Under the pieces are notes generated by a model. That model saw only the letters and a list, made by a program, of their open reading frames with translations. It was not told the origin of the DNA and searched no databases. From an uncultured Enterobacter sp. (GTDB lineage Bacteria; Pseudomonadota; Gammaproteobacteria; Enterobacterales; Enterobacteriaceae), in contig CAMKZP010000233.1 in the NCBI GenBank assembly GCA_946477805.1, positions 1 to 6,245 on the forward strand: a stretch of DNA of 6,245 bases, read 5' to 3'. Shown one piece after another: positions 1-6,111 of this stretch (position 1 is the stretch's first letter; every line of letters begins with the position of its first letter). Both the position numbers and the translations under genes were made by a program.

Positions 1-520
1 GTCCATTACCGTACTGGCGGGGGCGTCGGAATTTATGTTTATCGGTATTGTGGCGAGCGGCGGGAACCCGCTGGCGGCAGCGGCGGCCGGTTTGCTGGTC
101 AATGCGCGCCACGTGCCGTTTGGCGTAACGGTCCGCGAGCTGGTCGGCAGGCGCGGCCTGAGCTTTTTGGGCTGCCACATCATGAACGACGAAAGCGTGG
201 TGTTCGGCCTGTCGCAAAAAACCGCCGAGCAGCGTAAAGCGGCCTACTGGCTGTGCGGTTTAGGGGTGGCGATTATCTGGCCGCTGGGCGCGCTGCTGGG
301 CGCGATGGTCGGCAAACTGCTTCCGGCGCCGGAAACTATCGGGCTGGACGCGGTGTTTCCGGCGATCCTGCTGGCGCTGGTGGTGCCAGCGTTTAAAAAC
401 CGCACCACCCTGATCCGCGCCTGCAGCGGTGCAGTGCTGTCGCTCGCCGCCGTGCCCTTTGCGCCGGTGGGCCTGCCGGTTCTGCTCTCATTACTCGGCC
501 TTGCCGCGAGGAAAAAATGA
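1..520 (+). CDS. AzlC-family branched-chain amino acid exporter, large subunit (5' end missing)
   Basis: The reading frame is open from base 2 and ends at TGA 518-520, giving 172 residues. AzlC/YgaZ proteins are about 230-245 residues, so roughly 60-70 N-terminal residues lie outside the window. The visible part begins with LAGASEF, then a small-residue-rich helix and LLVNARHVPFG, matching the AzlC pattern of a GASQF-like motif followed by a (V/L)N-x-RH motif. Several hydrophobic membrane segments follow (roughly window residues 70-105 and 115-170), and the protein ends in a short basic RKK tail. Family knowledge: AzlC pairs with AzlD in the inner membrane, and the E. coli pair YgaZ/YgaH exports L-valine. 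The downstream gene overlaps by four bases and is AzlD-like, which supports the assignment. It is not a close match to E. coli YgaZ as I recall it, so it is probably a paralogue and its substrate is inferred only. The in-frame ATG at base 35 is internal, not the start. Confidence 0.88.
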   Translation, partial: SITVLAGASEFMFIGIVASGGNPLAAAAAGLLVNARHVPFGVTVRELVGRRGLSFLGCHIMNDESVVFGLSQKTAEQRKAAYWLCGLGVAIIWPLGALLGAMVGKLLPAPETIGLDAVFPAILLALVVPAFKNRTTLIRACSGAVLSLAAVPFAPVGLPVLLSLLGLAARKK

Positions 521-843
521 TGGAAAACATGACGGTCTTTATTCTCGGCATCGCCGTGCTCTCTCTGGGGACCTATCTGATGCGGCTTGGCGGAGCAAAA
601 CTGGGTAACCGGCTGGCGCTGTCCGAGCGTTCACAGGCTCTCCTTTCCGACGCGGCAACGGTGCTGCTGTTTTCGGTGGCGCTGGCGACCACGTTTTATG
701 AAGGAGAACATTTCGCCGGTATGGCGCGCGTGCTGGGCGTGGCGTTTGCGGTGTTTCTGGCCTGGCGGAAGATGCCGCTCATTGTGGTGATCGTCGCGGC
801 GGCAGTGGTGACGGCGCTGCTGCGCCTGGCGGGGATACATTGA
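517..843 (+). CDS. AzlD-family branched-chain amino acid exporter, small subunit
   Basis: A protein of 108 residues, typical for AzlD/YgaH (about 100-111). It has about four hydrophobic segments (near residues 5-20, 44-58, 68-82 and 86-103) and the early GTYLMRLGG stretch that resembles the TYL-x-R motif of AzlD proteins. The start overlaps the azlC-like stop as ATGA, indicating translational coupling. A GAGGA Shine-Dalgarno sits at 508-512 inside the upstream gene. The spacing is only 4 bases to ATG 517 but 7 to the adjacent in-frame ATG 520, so the true first residue could be either methionine. Family knowledge: AzlD is the obligate small partner of AzlC in the inner membrane and the pair exports branched-chain amino acids or similar compounds. 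No regulator gene lies beside the pair within this window. Confidence 0.85.
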   Translation: MMENMTVFILGIAVLSLGTYLMRLGGAKLGNRLALSERSQALLSDAATVLLFSVALATTFYEGEHFAGMARVLGVAFAVFLAWRKMPLIVVIVAAAVVTALLRLAGIH

Positions 844-853
844 TAACTAACCG

Positions 854-881
854 TTCCTGACGATGAAATATTCGTCAGGAA
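854..881. repeat. Perfect inverted repeat between azlD and frvA
   Basis: TTCCTGACGA (854-863) and TCGTCAGGAA (872-881) are perfect reverse complements separated by an 8-base loop, starting 11 bases after the azlD stop. As RNA this is a stable 10-bp hairpin and could mark or protect the 3' end of the azlCD message. No U-tract follows on the plus strand (the next bases are AATCACTCC), nor on the minus strand, so it is not a standard intrinsic terminator. It could also be a protein-binding dyad upstream of frvA. The repeat is certain; its role is not. Confidence 0.75.
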
Positions 882-899
882 AATCACTCCCGCTCGGAA

Positions 900-915
900 T
901 GTGGCCTCGCCCACA
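900..915. promoter_or_regulatory. Putative CRP-cAMP binding site upstream of frvA
   Basis: TGTGG (900-904), six bases, then CCACA (911-915). This is a symmetric dyad with the TGTG-N8-CACA core and the spacing of the CRP consensus TGTGA-N6-TCACA; only the fifth base of each half-site differs, and symmetrically. It is flanked by AA on the left and AAT on the right, as CRP sites often are. Catabolite control of a PTS sugar operon is expected. The centre lies about 97 bases upstream of the start site inferred from the -10 element at 993-998, which is not an optimal CRP distance, so the promoter or the site assignment may be wrong. Confidence 0.4.
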
Positions 916-942
916 ATAATCACCTTTCGCTCACCGCTGTCT

Positions 943-976
943 TGTCATCTCAGGCTGACATTTTCACGCTCAGCCT
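943..976. repeat. Two overlapping inverted repeats in the frvA upstream region
   Basis: First repeat: TGTCA (943-947) and TGACA (956-960), separated by eight bases. Second repeat: AGGCTGA (952-958) and TCAGCCT (970-976), separated by eleven bases. They share the bases around 952-960, so as RNA only one could form at a time; as DNA either could be an operator. Their position just upstream of the best -10 candidate fits a binding site for a local regulator such as FrvR, but this is inference. Short dyads like these can arise by chance. Confidence 0.3.
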
Positions 977-992
977 CCTGTCGCCTCACCCG

Positions 993-998
993 TAGAAT
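993..998 (+). promoter_or_regulatory. Candidate -10 element for the frv operon
   Basis: TAGAAT matches TATAAT at five of six positions. No good -35 box is present 16-18 bases upstream (the bases around 970-975 read TCAGCC), which would fit an activator-dependent promoter. Transcription would begin near base 1005 and leave a leader of about 25 bases before frvA. TTGTCA at 942-947 is a good -35 match but has no acceptable -10 partner at standard spacing. Confidence 0.3.
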
Positions 999-1018
999 CA
1001 GGTATCGCAATTCTCAAT

Positions 1019-1022
1019 GGAG
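1019..1022 (+). promoter_or_regulatory. Ribosome binding site deciding the frvA start
   Basis: GGAG lies seven bases before ATG 1030. It favours this start over the in-frame ATG at 901, which would add 43 residues that have no family counterpart and would place the coding start across the CRP-like dyad. Confidence 0.7.
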
Positions 1023-1029
1023 TGAAACG

Positions 1030-1476
1030 ATGGCGCTTCTGACGTCTGGCTGCATCAATCTCAACATTCAGGGCAACAGCCCCTACTCCATCCTGAAACA
1101 GCTGGCGGACATGGCCTGGCAAAACGGCTTTGTGACCGACCGCGCCGCATTTTTACAGACTCTGCTGCTGCGCGAAAAGCTGCACTCTACCGGCTTCGGC
1201 GGCGGCGTCGCCGTGCCGCACGGCAAAAGCCCCGCGGTCAAACAGCCCTTTGTCATATTTGCCCGCCAGACAGCGGGCGTGGACTGGAAAGCCAGCGATG
1301 AAGAAGTGGTGACGTGCTGGATCTGCCTGGGCGTGCCGCAGCAGGGCAAAGACGACCAGGTAAAGCTGATTGGCACCCTGTGCCGCAAGATTATTCATGA
1401 TGAATTTATCTCGCAGCTCCAGCAGGGCGATCGGCAGCAGATCCTCACGCTGCTCAACCAGACGCTGAGCGAATAA
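1030..1476 (+). CDS. frvA: Fructose-like PTS enzyme IIA component FrvA
   Basis: Cytoplasmic phosphocarrier of the phosphoenolpyruvate-dependent sugar phosphotransferase system. It takes phosphate from HPr (or a similar HPr-like protein) and passes it to the EIIB domain of FrvB. The 148-residue product has the same length as E. coli FrvA and is a single PTS EIIA type-2 (fructose/mannitol) domain. It shows the family pattern of an LLLREKLHSTGFGGG stretch leading into VAVPHGKS, where His64 is the expected phosphorylated residue. ATG 1030 is chosen because of the GGAG at 1019-1022 and the match to family length. It is first in the frvABXR operon; frvB follows after 10 bases. The sugar is unknown: the fructose-like label reflects domain family only. 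Confidence 0.92.
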   Translation: MALLTSGCINLNIQGNSPYSILKQLADMAWQNGFVTDRAAFLQTLLLREKLHSTGFGGGVAVPHGKSPAVKQPFVIFARQTAGVDWKASDEEVVTCWICLGVPQQGKDDQVKLIGTLCRKIIHDEFISQLQQGDRQQILTLLNQTLSE

Positions 1477-1486
1477 GGAGCAAACG

Positions 1487-2932
1487 ATGAAAGCACCTTT
1501 ACGGTTAGTCGCTATTACCAACTGTCCGGCGGGTATCGCGCACACCTATATGGTGGCCGAAGCGCTGGAGCGAAAGGCCCGGGCGCTGGGCCATACCCTT
1601 CAGGTTGAGACGCAGGGCTCCAGCGGCGTGGAAAACCACCTGAGCGACGAGGCCATCCGCACGGCGGATTACGTCATTCTGGCGACCGGACGCGGGCTGA
1701 GCGCCGACGACCGCGCGCGCTTTGCCGGTAAGCAGGTTTACCAGATCCCCATATCCCAGGCGTTGAAAAATATTGATGCCATATTTGATAATTTGCCGAC
1801 GCAATCGCAGCTTTTCACCGCCGAAAGCGAGGTGAAGCTCGGCAAACAGGATGTACAGCAGGGCAGCGTGATGAGCCACCTGATGGCCGGGGTTTCCGCC
1901 GCGCTGCCGTTTGTGATCGGCGGAGGTATTCTGGTCGCGCTCGCCAATATGCTGGTGCAGCTCGGCCTGCCCTATACCGATATGGCAAAAGGGGCTCCGT
2001 CATTTGCCTGGGTAGTGGAGTCCATCGGCTATCTTGGCTTTACCTTTATGATCCCGATTATGGGTGCCTACATTGCGCTGTCGATTGCCGATAAACCCGC
2101 GTTCGCCCCGGCCTTTCTGGTGTGCTATCTGGCGAACGATAAAGGCCTGCTGGGCACGCAGTCCGGCGCGGGCTTTCTCGGGGCGGTGGTGCTCGGGCTG
2201 GCGACGGGCTACTTCGTGTTATGGTTTCGCAAACTCAAACTCGGAAAAGCGCTGCAGCCTTTGCTCGGTTCAATGCTGATCCCGTTTGTGACTCTGCTGG
2301 TCTTTGGCGTCCTGACCTACTACGTCGTGGGGCCGCTGATGTCCGATCTGATGGGCGGCCTGCTGCATTTCCTCAACACCATTCCGCCGTCGATGAAGCT
2401 CGGCGCGGCGTTTCTGGTAGGCGCGATGCTGGCCTTTGATATGGGCGGGCCTGTCAACAAGACCGCGTGGTTCTTCTGCTTTTCGCTGCTGGAAAAACAT
2501 ATCTACGACTGGTACGCCATCGTCGGCGTGGTGGCGCTGATGCCGCCCGTCGCCGCAGGTATCGCGACCTATATTGCGCCACGGCTTTTTACCGGGCAGG
2601 AGAAAGCCGCCGCCAGCAGCGCCATTGTGGTGGGCGCCACCGTCGCGACCGAACCGGCCATTCCCTACGCGCTGGCCGCCCCGCTGCCCATGATTGCCGC
2701 AAATACGTTAAGCGGCGGTATCGCCGGCATGCTGACCGTGTCCTTCGGCATACAGCGCCTGGCACCGGGGCTTGGGGTGTTCGATCCGCTGATTGGCCTG
2801 ATGTCCCCGGCGGGCGCGTTTTATCTGGTGCTGGGCATTGGTCTGGCGCTGAACATTACGTTGATTATCGTTCTGAAAAGCAGGTGGCTGAAGCGCAAAG
2901 CTGCCCGTATGGAGAGGGCAAATGAACATTGA
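1487..2932 (+). CDS. frvB: Fructose-like PTS enzyme IIBC component FrvB
   Basis: Membrane permease that carries a sugar inward while phosphorylating it. It has 481 residues, close to E. coli FrvB (about 483). Residues 1-103 form a fructose-type EIIB domain whose NCPAGIAHT motif places the phospho-cysteine at Cys13. A hydrophilic linker of about 25 residues follows. Residues 128-465 form the EIIC channel with many hydrophobic segments, a GGPVNKTA motif at 320-327 and ATEPAIPYA at 387-395; the latter corresponds to the ITEGAIPF signature of fructose EIIC. The protein ends in a basic cytoplasmic tail. AAGGAG (1475-1480) overlaps the frvA stop and sits six bases before the ATG. The 3' end overlaps frvX by 11 bases, suggesting coupling. 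The permease has no IIA domain of its own, so FrvA is the natural donor. Transported sugar not determined. Confidence 0.93.
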   Translation: MKAPLRLVAITNCPAGIAHTYMVAEALERKARALGHTLQVETQGSSGVENHLSDEAIRTADYVILATGRGLSADDRARFAGKQVYQIPISQALKNIDAIFDNLPTQSQLFTAESEVKLGKQDVQQGSVMSHLMAGVSAALPFVIGGGILVALANMLVQLGLPYTDMAKGAPSFAWVVESIGYLGFTFMIPIMGAYIALSIADKPAFAPAFLVCYLANDKGLLGTQSGAGFLGAVVLGLATGYFVLWFRKLKLGKALQPLLGSMLIPFVTLLVFGVLTYYVVGPLMSDLMGGLLHFLNTIPPSMKLGAAFLVGAMLAFDMGGPVNKTAWFFCFSLLEKHIYDWYAIVGVVALMPPVAAGIATYIAPRLFTGQEKAAASSAIVVGATVATEPAIPYALAAPLPMIAANTLSGGIAGMLTVSFGIQRLAPGLGVFDPLIGLMSPAGAFYLVLGIGLALNITLIIVLKSRWLKRKAARMERANEH

Positions 2933-3983
2933 TTTACTGAAATCGCTCTGCGATGCCAGCGCGGTCAGCGGCGACGAGCAGGAGGTGCGGGATATTCTTA
3001 TCGACGCCCTTGAAGATCGTGCGGATGAGATCGCCTTTGACGGGCTGGGCAGCATTATCGTGCGCAAAGGATCGCGCGGGCCAAAGGTGGCGATTGTCGG
3101 CCATATGGACGAAGTGGGCTTTATGGTTACCCATATCACCGAGGCCGGGTTTATCCGTTTCGATACCATCGGCGGCTGGTGGAGCCAGTCGATGCTCAAC
3201 CATCGCGTGACGATCCGCACCCGCAGCGGCACCAAAATCCCGGGCGTAATTGGCTCAGTTGCGCCCCATGCGCTGAGCGAAAAGCAAAAGCAGCAGCCGA
3301 TGTGTTTTGACGAGATGTTTATCGACATCGGAGCAAACAGCCGCGAAGAGGTGGGAAAATACGGTATTGCGATGGGCGATTTTGTCTGCCCGGAAGCGAA
3401 CTTTGCCCGCTGGGGCGAGGACAAAATCGTCGCCAAGGCGCTGGATAACCGCGTGGGCTGCGCGTTAATGGCCGAGCTGCTGCTCACGGTCAACAACCCG
3501 AATATCAGCCTGTACGGCGTGGGCAGCGTCGAGGAAGAGGTGGGGTTACGCGGGGCGCAAACCTCCGCCGAGCGCGTTAAGCCTGACGTGGTCATCGTGC
3601 TGGATACCGCCGTCGCAGGCGACGTGCCGGGCATCGACGCCGTTAAATATCCGCTAAAAGTGGGTGGCGGCCCCGGCGTGATGCTGTTCGACAAGCGTTA
3701 CTTTCCTAATCAGAAGCTGGTCGCACTGCTGAGGCAAAGCGCAGCAAAGCAAGGCGCACCGCTGCAGTTTAGCACCATGAAAACCGGTGCCACCGACGGC
3801 GGGCGGTATAACGTGATGGGCGGCGGGCGGCCCGTCGTGGCGCTTTGTCTGCCGACACGGTATTTGCACGCCAACAGCGGTATGATCTCTGAAAAGGATT
3901 ATGACGCGGCGCTGAGCATGGTACGCGATTTGCTCATGTCGCTTGATGCGCAACAGGTTGCCGCGCTAACGGATTTTCGCTAA
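2922..3983 (+). CDS. frvX: M42-family metallopeptidase-like hydrolase FrvX
   Basis: A 353-residue protein of the M42 (glutamyl aminopeptidase/deblocking aminopeptidase) family, older databases of which say endo-1,4-beta-glucanase; E. coli FrvX is about 356 residues. The expected two-metal site is complete: His61 and Asp63 in GHMDEVG, bridging Asp175 in ALDNRVG, catalytic Glu205 and ligand Glu206 in VEEEVGLRG, Asp228 in VLDTAVAGD, and His316 in RYLHANSG. It should therefore be an active, cytoplasmic metal-dependent hydrolase, probably oligomeric as other M42 enzymes are. No signal peptide is seen. The GGAGAGG ribosome binding site (2911-2917) lies within the end of frvB. M42 genes sit inside other E. 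coli PTS operons too (ypdE, sgcX), so the link to sugar import is recurrent. The true substrate, peptide or sugar conjugate, is unknown. Confidence 0.9.
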   Translation: MNIDLLKSLCDASAVSGDEQEVRDILIDALEDRADEIAFDGLGSIIVRKGSRGPKVAIVGHMDEVGFMVTHITEAGFIRFDTIGGWWSQSMLNHRVTIRTRSGTKIPGVIGSVAPHALSEKQKQQPMCFDEMFIDIGANSREEVGKYGIAMGDFVCPEANFARWGEDKIVAKALDNRVGCALMAELLLTVNNPNISLYGVGSVEEEVGLRGAQTSAERVKPDVVIVLDTAVAGDVPGIDAVKYPLKVGGGPGVMLFDKRYFPNQKLVALLRQSAAKQGAPLQFSTMKTGATDGGRYNVMGGGRPVVALCLPTRYLHANSGMISEKDYDAALSMVRDLLMSLDAQQVAALTDFR

Positions 3984-3992
3984 GGACGCGCC

Positions 3993-5780
3993 ATGCTCAG
4001 TGAACGCCAGTTTGCTTTACTCGATGCGCTGGAGTCGCAGCCTGCGTCCCTCAGCGGCCTGGCCCAGCAAACCAGCGTCTCTGCCCGCACCATTCTGCGT
4101 GATATCGACTACATCAATTTTACCCTCAGCGGCACGGCGCGGATCGGAGCGACGGGCAGCGCCCTTTACCAGCTGGATATCGTTGACAGAAAACGCTATT
4201 TCCAGCTTTTACAGCGTCATGATAATGATGACCGGCTGCTGGCGCTGCTGCTGATCCACCCCGTGATGTCCCGCGCGCAGCTCGCGGATGCGCTAAACCT
4301 TCCCGATGCCTGGATTGCCGAGCGTCTGCCGCGCCTGCGGCAGCGCTATGCGCACGCATTTTCGCTCGCCAGCCGCCCCGGCGCCGGGTATTACATTGAT
4401 GTCTGCCAGGAGAAGCGCGTTATATTGCTGGCAAACCTGTTTAAAAAAGATCCGCAGGTGCTGCCGCTGGCGGGCATTACCTCTGAATCGCTATCCCTGC
4501 TGCACGCGCATTGTCAGACCCTCACGGCGTGGCCGGATATTCAGGCTGATTATCAGGTGAGCGTTTTTCTTGCCGCGTACGCCCTGCGCCACCAGTTGCG
4601 CGCGCCTGCGCATGACGCAAGATCGGACGCGCTTTGCGATTGCTGCGAGCAAACGGGGATCGGGCTAAGCCCGGCGGTAGCGGGCGTACTCACCAGCCTG
4701 TTCAATGGCTTACAGCAGCAGGCAAATAGCGTCACGTCAGGCTACGTTGCAGAACAGCTGGAAAACCTCACCGCCGTAGTTCAACCGCAGGTTATCGATT
4801 CACAGCTGCAGGAAGAGCTGACGGCGCACCTGAAGCGGTGCATTGCCATGACGAACTGGCTGCCGGAAAGCCGCCCCGGCTCCATGAATAATCTCAAGGC
4901 CGCGTGGCCCGCCGCATTCGATATGAGCGTAAAATTTATCAACCAGCTGCGCGCGGAGCTCGACATCCCGCTTATCGACAGCGATCTGCCCGGCCTCTAT
5001 TTTGCCTGTGCGCTGGAGCGTCACCACGGCGAAGGGACGCCCGTTTATCTGCTTGCGGACCAAAATGCTATAGCGACCATCAATAAAATGGCCATAGAAC
5101 GCGAGGTGATGAACTGCCGGGCCGTGGTTGCGCGCACGCCAGCCGAGCTTGCCGCGATGATGGAAGAGTGCCAGCCTGCGCTGATTGTGAATAACAGCCA
5201 CTATTTGCTGGATGAGGGCCTGCGAAACGTGCTGGTTATTCGCAATATTATTACCGCCGCGGGGATCGACCGGATCAAAGATTTCCTGGCGTCGGCATTT
5301 ATACGCCAGCAGCCCGGGCAGTTTTTCCCTCCCGAGGGCTACCTGCACTATCCGAACAGCGTCAATGAGGGCTGGGATAGCGTAATCGCCGCCATTACCA
5401 CGCAGCTTGTCCAAAAAAACAGGATGACTGAAGATGAAGCCCTGCGCATTTGCCAGCGCGAGCGGGAAGGTGACAATCTGGTGGTTAATCGCATCGCGAT
5501 CCCGCACTGCTGGAGCGAGCATCGACGGCCCTTTCGGGGATATTTCGTTACGCTTGAACAGGGGCTTATCGTAAATGGTGAAAACGTCAGGCATGTGTTG
5601 CTCGCCTGCGCCAGCTCGGGAAACCGGCAGGAGTTTAGAATTTTTAGCTTTCTGGCAGGGATATTAAACAGCCATTCACCGCAACGGATTGAGGGAGTGG
5701 ACGGCTATGAGGCGTTTATGGCGCTACTGCATGAGGAAGGAAACCTGTCCCCGCTCCGAAGAGCAAGGGACAGCGGCTAA
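3993..5780 (+). CDS. frvR: PTS-controlled transcriptional regulator FrvR
   Basis: A multidomain regulator of 595 residues that clearly resembles E. coli FrvR (about 582). Residues 1-45 hold a DeoR/HTH_11-like helix-turn-helix (SGLAQQTSVSARTILRDID), followed by a second helical winged-helix-like region near 80-135. Residues about 180-345 look like a PRD-type helical module with histidines at 279 and 344-345. Residues about 349-440 resemble an EIIB-like fold, but no cysteine is present at the expected phosphorylation loop (LLADQNAIATIN). Residues about 460-580 are EIIA type-2-like, with His505 in NRIAIPHCWS as probable phospho-acceptor, comparable to FrvA His64. AAGGA (3982-3986) overlaps the frvX stop six bases before the ATG, so it is the last gene of the operon. 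It likely senses PTS phosphorylation and controls frv transcription; whether as activator or repressor cannot be read here. The final residues (about 583-595) extend past the recalled E. coli end and are encoded by a hairpin. Confidence 0.9.
   Translation: MLSERQFALLDALESQPASLSGLAQQTSVSARTILRDIDYINFTLSGTARIGATGSALYQLDIVDRKRYFQLLQRHDNDDRLLALLLIHPVMSRAQLADALNLPDAWIAERLPRLRQRYAHAFSLASRPGAGYYIDVCQEKRVILLANLFKKDPQVLPLAGITSESLSLLHAHCQTLTAWPDIQADYQVSVFLAAYALRHQLRAPAHDARSDALCDCCEQTGIGLSPAVAGVLTSLFNGLQQQANSVTSGYVAEQLENLTAVVQPQVIDSQLQEELTAHLKRCIAMTNWLPESRPGSMNNLKAAWPAAFDMSVKFINQLRAELDIPLIDSDLPGLYFACALERHHGEGTPVYLLADQNAIATINKMAIEREVMNCRAVVARTPAELAAMMEECQPALIVNNSHYLLDEGLRNVLVIRNIITAAGIDRIKDFLASAFIRQQPGQFFPPEGYLHYPNSVNEGWDSVIAAITTQLVQKNRMTEDEALRICQREREGDNLVVNRIAIPHCWSEHRRPFRGYFVTLEQGLIVNGENVRHVLLACASSGNRQEFRIFSFLAGILNSHSPQRIEGVDGYEAFMALLHEEGNLSPLRRARDSG
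5733..5773 (-). terminator. Probable intrinsic terminator of the DUF1471 gene, inside the frvR 3' end
   Basis: On the minus strand the RNA reads CTGTCCC, TT, GCTC, TTCG, GAGC, G, GGGACAG. This is a 7-bp GC-rich outer stem, a small internal loop, a 4-bp inner stem and a UUCG tetraloop closed by C-G, a very stable loop common in terminators. The following bases, GTTTCCTTCCTC (minus strand, down to about 5733), are pyrimidine-rich but not a clean U-run. It begins 11 bases past the minus-strand stop at 5785. The same hairpin read on the plus strand has a CGAA loop and is followed, after the frvR stop, by TTATTTATT, so it might also stop frv transcripts weakly. Confidence 0.6.
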
Positions 5781-5784
5781 ATGC

Positions 5785-5997
5785 TTATTTATTCAGTTCG
5801 GCGGTCATGTGCACGCGGTTACCGGAGAACGCCTGAGTAATTTTATAAGATGATGCGCCCGCGTCCTGAGCCTGTGCCGCGATTTTAGCTTCTGCGCCGT
5901 CAAGAGTAGAGGCGGTTGCGGTCACAGTCTGTGCAGCGAAAGAACCGAAAGACGTAGCCAGAGCGATTACAGCGACAAAAGTTTTGATGCTTTTCAT
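5785..5997 (-). CDS. Small periplasmic DUF1471 (YdgH/BhsA/McbA-like) protein
   Basis: A 70-residue protein with a clear Sec signal peptide: basic MKSIK, a hydrophobic core to about residue 16, and a cleavage site near Ala21 or Ala22 (GSFA then AQT). The mature part of about 48 residues is a single DUF1471 domain, recognisable by AEAKIAAQAQDAGASSYKIT followed by a turn, GNRVHMTAEL and a final lysine; this resembles BhsA (KADEMGAKSFRIT ... TLHGTAVIYK). Family knowledge: these small enterobacterial proteins are periplasmic or outer-membrane associated and linked to stress, biofilm or surface traits; no enzyme activity is known. AAAGGG lies eight bases before the ATG (plus-strand 6006-6011). It is convergent with frvR, 4 bp between stops, and lies downstream of fdhD on the same strand with its own 114-bp upstream gap. 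Its specific function is not predictable from sequence. Confidence 0.88.
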   Translation of the reverse strand: MKSIKTFVAVIALATSFGSFAAQTVTATASTLDGAEAKIAAQAQDAGASSYKITQAFSGNRVHMTAELNK

Positions 5998-6028
5998 GAG
6001 ATAAACCCTTTCGTTAAGTTGTTTAGGT

Positions 6029-6068
6029 AAGGCGCCGTGCCTTGATGAGATAAATAGTAGCCCTCATC
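6029..6068 (-). repeat. Two small inverted repeats in the DUF1471 leader/promoter region
   Basis: AAGGC (6029-6033) pairs with GCCTT (6039-6043) around a 5-base loop, and directly beside it GATGAG (6044-6049) pairs with CTCATC (6063-6068) around a 13-base loop that contains the candidate -10 element. The first would be a small hairpin in the 5' leader of the minus-strand mRNA; the second could be an operator flanking the -10 region. Neither has a U-tract, so neither looks like an fdhD terminator. Both stems are short and may be chance. Confidence 0.3.
6054..6059 (-). promoter_or_regulatory. Candidate -10 element for the DUF1471 gene
   Basis: The minus strand reads TACTAT (four of six to TATAAT), about 57 bases upstream of the ATG. 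The -35 region is poor (TTTAGT at 16-base spacing), so the promoter is either activator-dependent or of a stress sigma type; DUF1471 genes are often stress-induced. Weak evidence. Confidence 0.25.
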
Positions 6069-6111
6069 TCCCACAACTAAAAGCGGAAGGATTTGCTATT
6101 CTTTTTCAAAA

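Noticed and set aside
854..881. Calling the azlD-frvA hairpin an intrinsic terminator
   Set aside because: No U-tract follows the stem on either strand; kept only as an inverted repeat.
901..1029. Upstream in-frame extension of frvA starting at ATG 901
   Set aside because: It adds 43 residues absent from 148-residue FrvA proteins, crosses the CRP-like dyad, and lacks the good GGAG spacing seen before ATG 1030.
1153..1545. Minus-strand open frame (130 codons) across the frvA-frvB junction
   Set aside because: Fully antisense to the EIIA active-site region and the frvB start; no ribosome binding site or domain recognised.
2708..3694. Long open frame on the minus strand (328 codons) opposite frvB/frvX
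   Set aside because: It lies antisense to clearly recognised coding sequence, has a low-complexity Ser/Pro/Thr/Arg composition and no recognisable domain; a GC-rich shadow frame.
2922..3983. Endo-1,4-beta-glucanase function for FrvX
   Set aside because: The residues are those of the M42 dinuclear metal hydrolase family; the glucanase label is a legacy annotation and no glycosidase domain is seen.
4800..5594. Open frame on the minus strand (264 codons) opposite frvR
   Set aside because: Antisense to conserved PRD, EIIB-like and EIIA-like segments of FrvR, with no recognisable motif of its own; a shadow frame.
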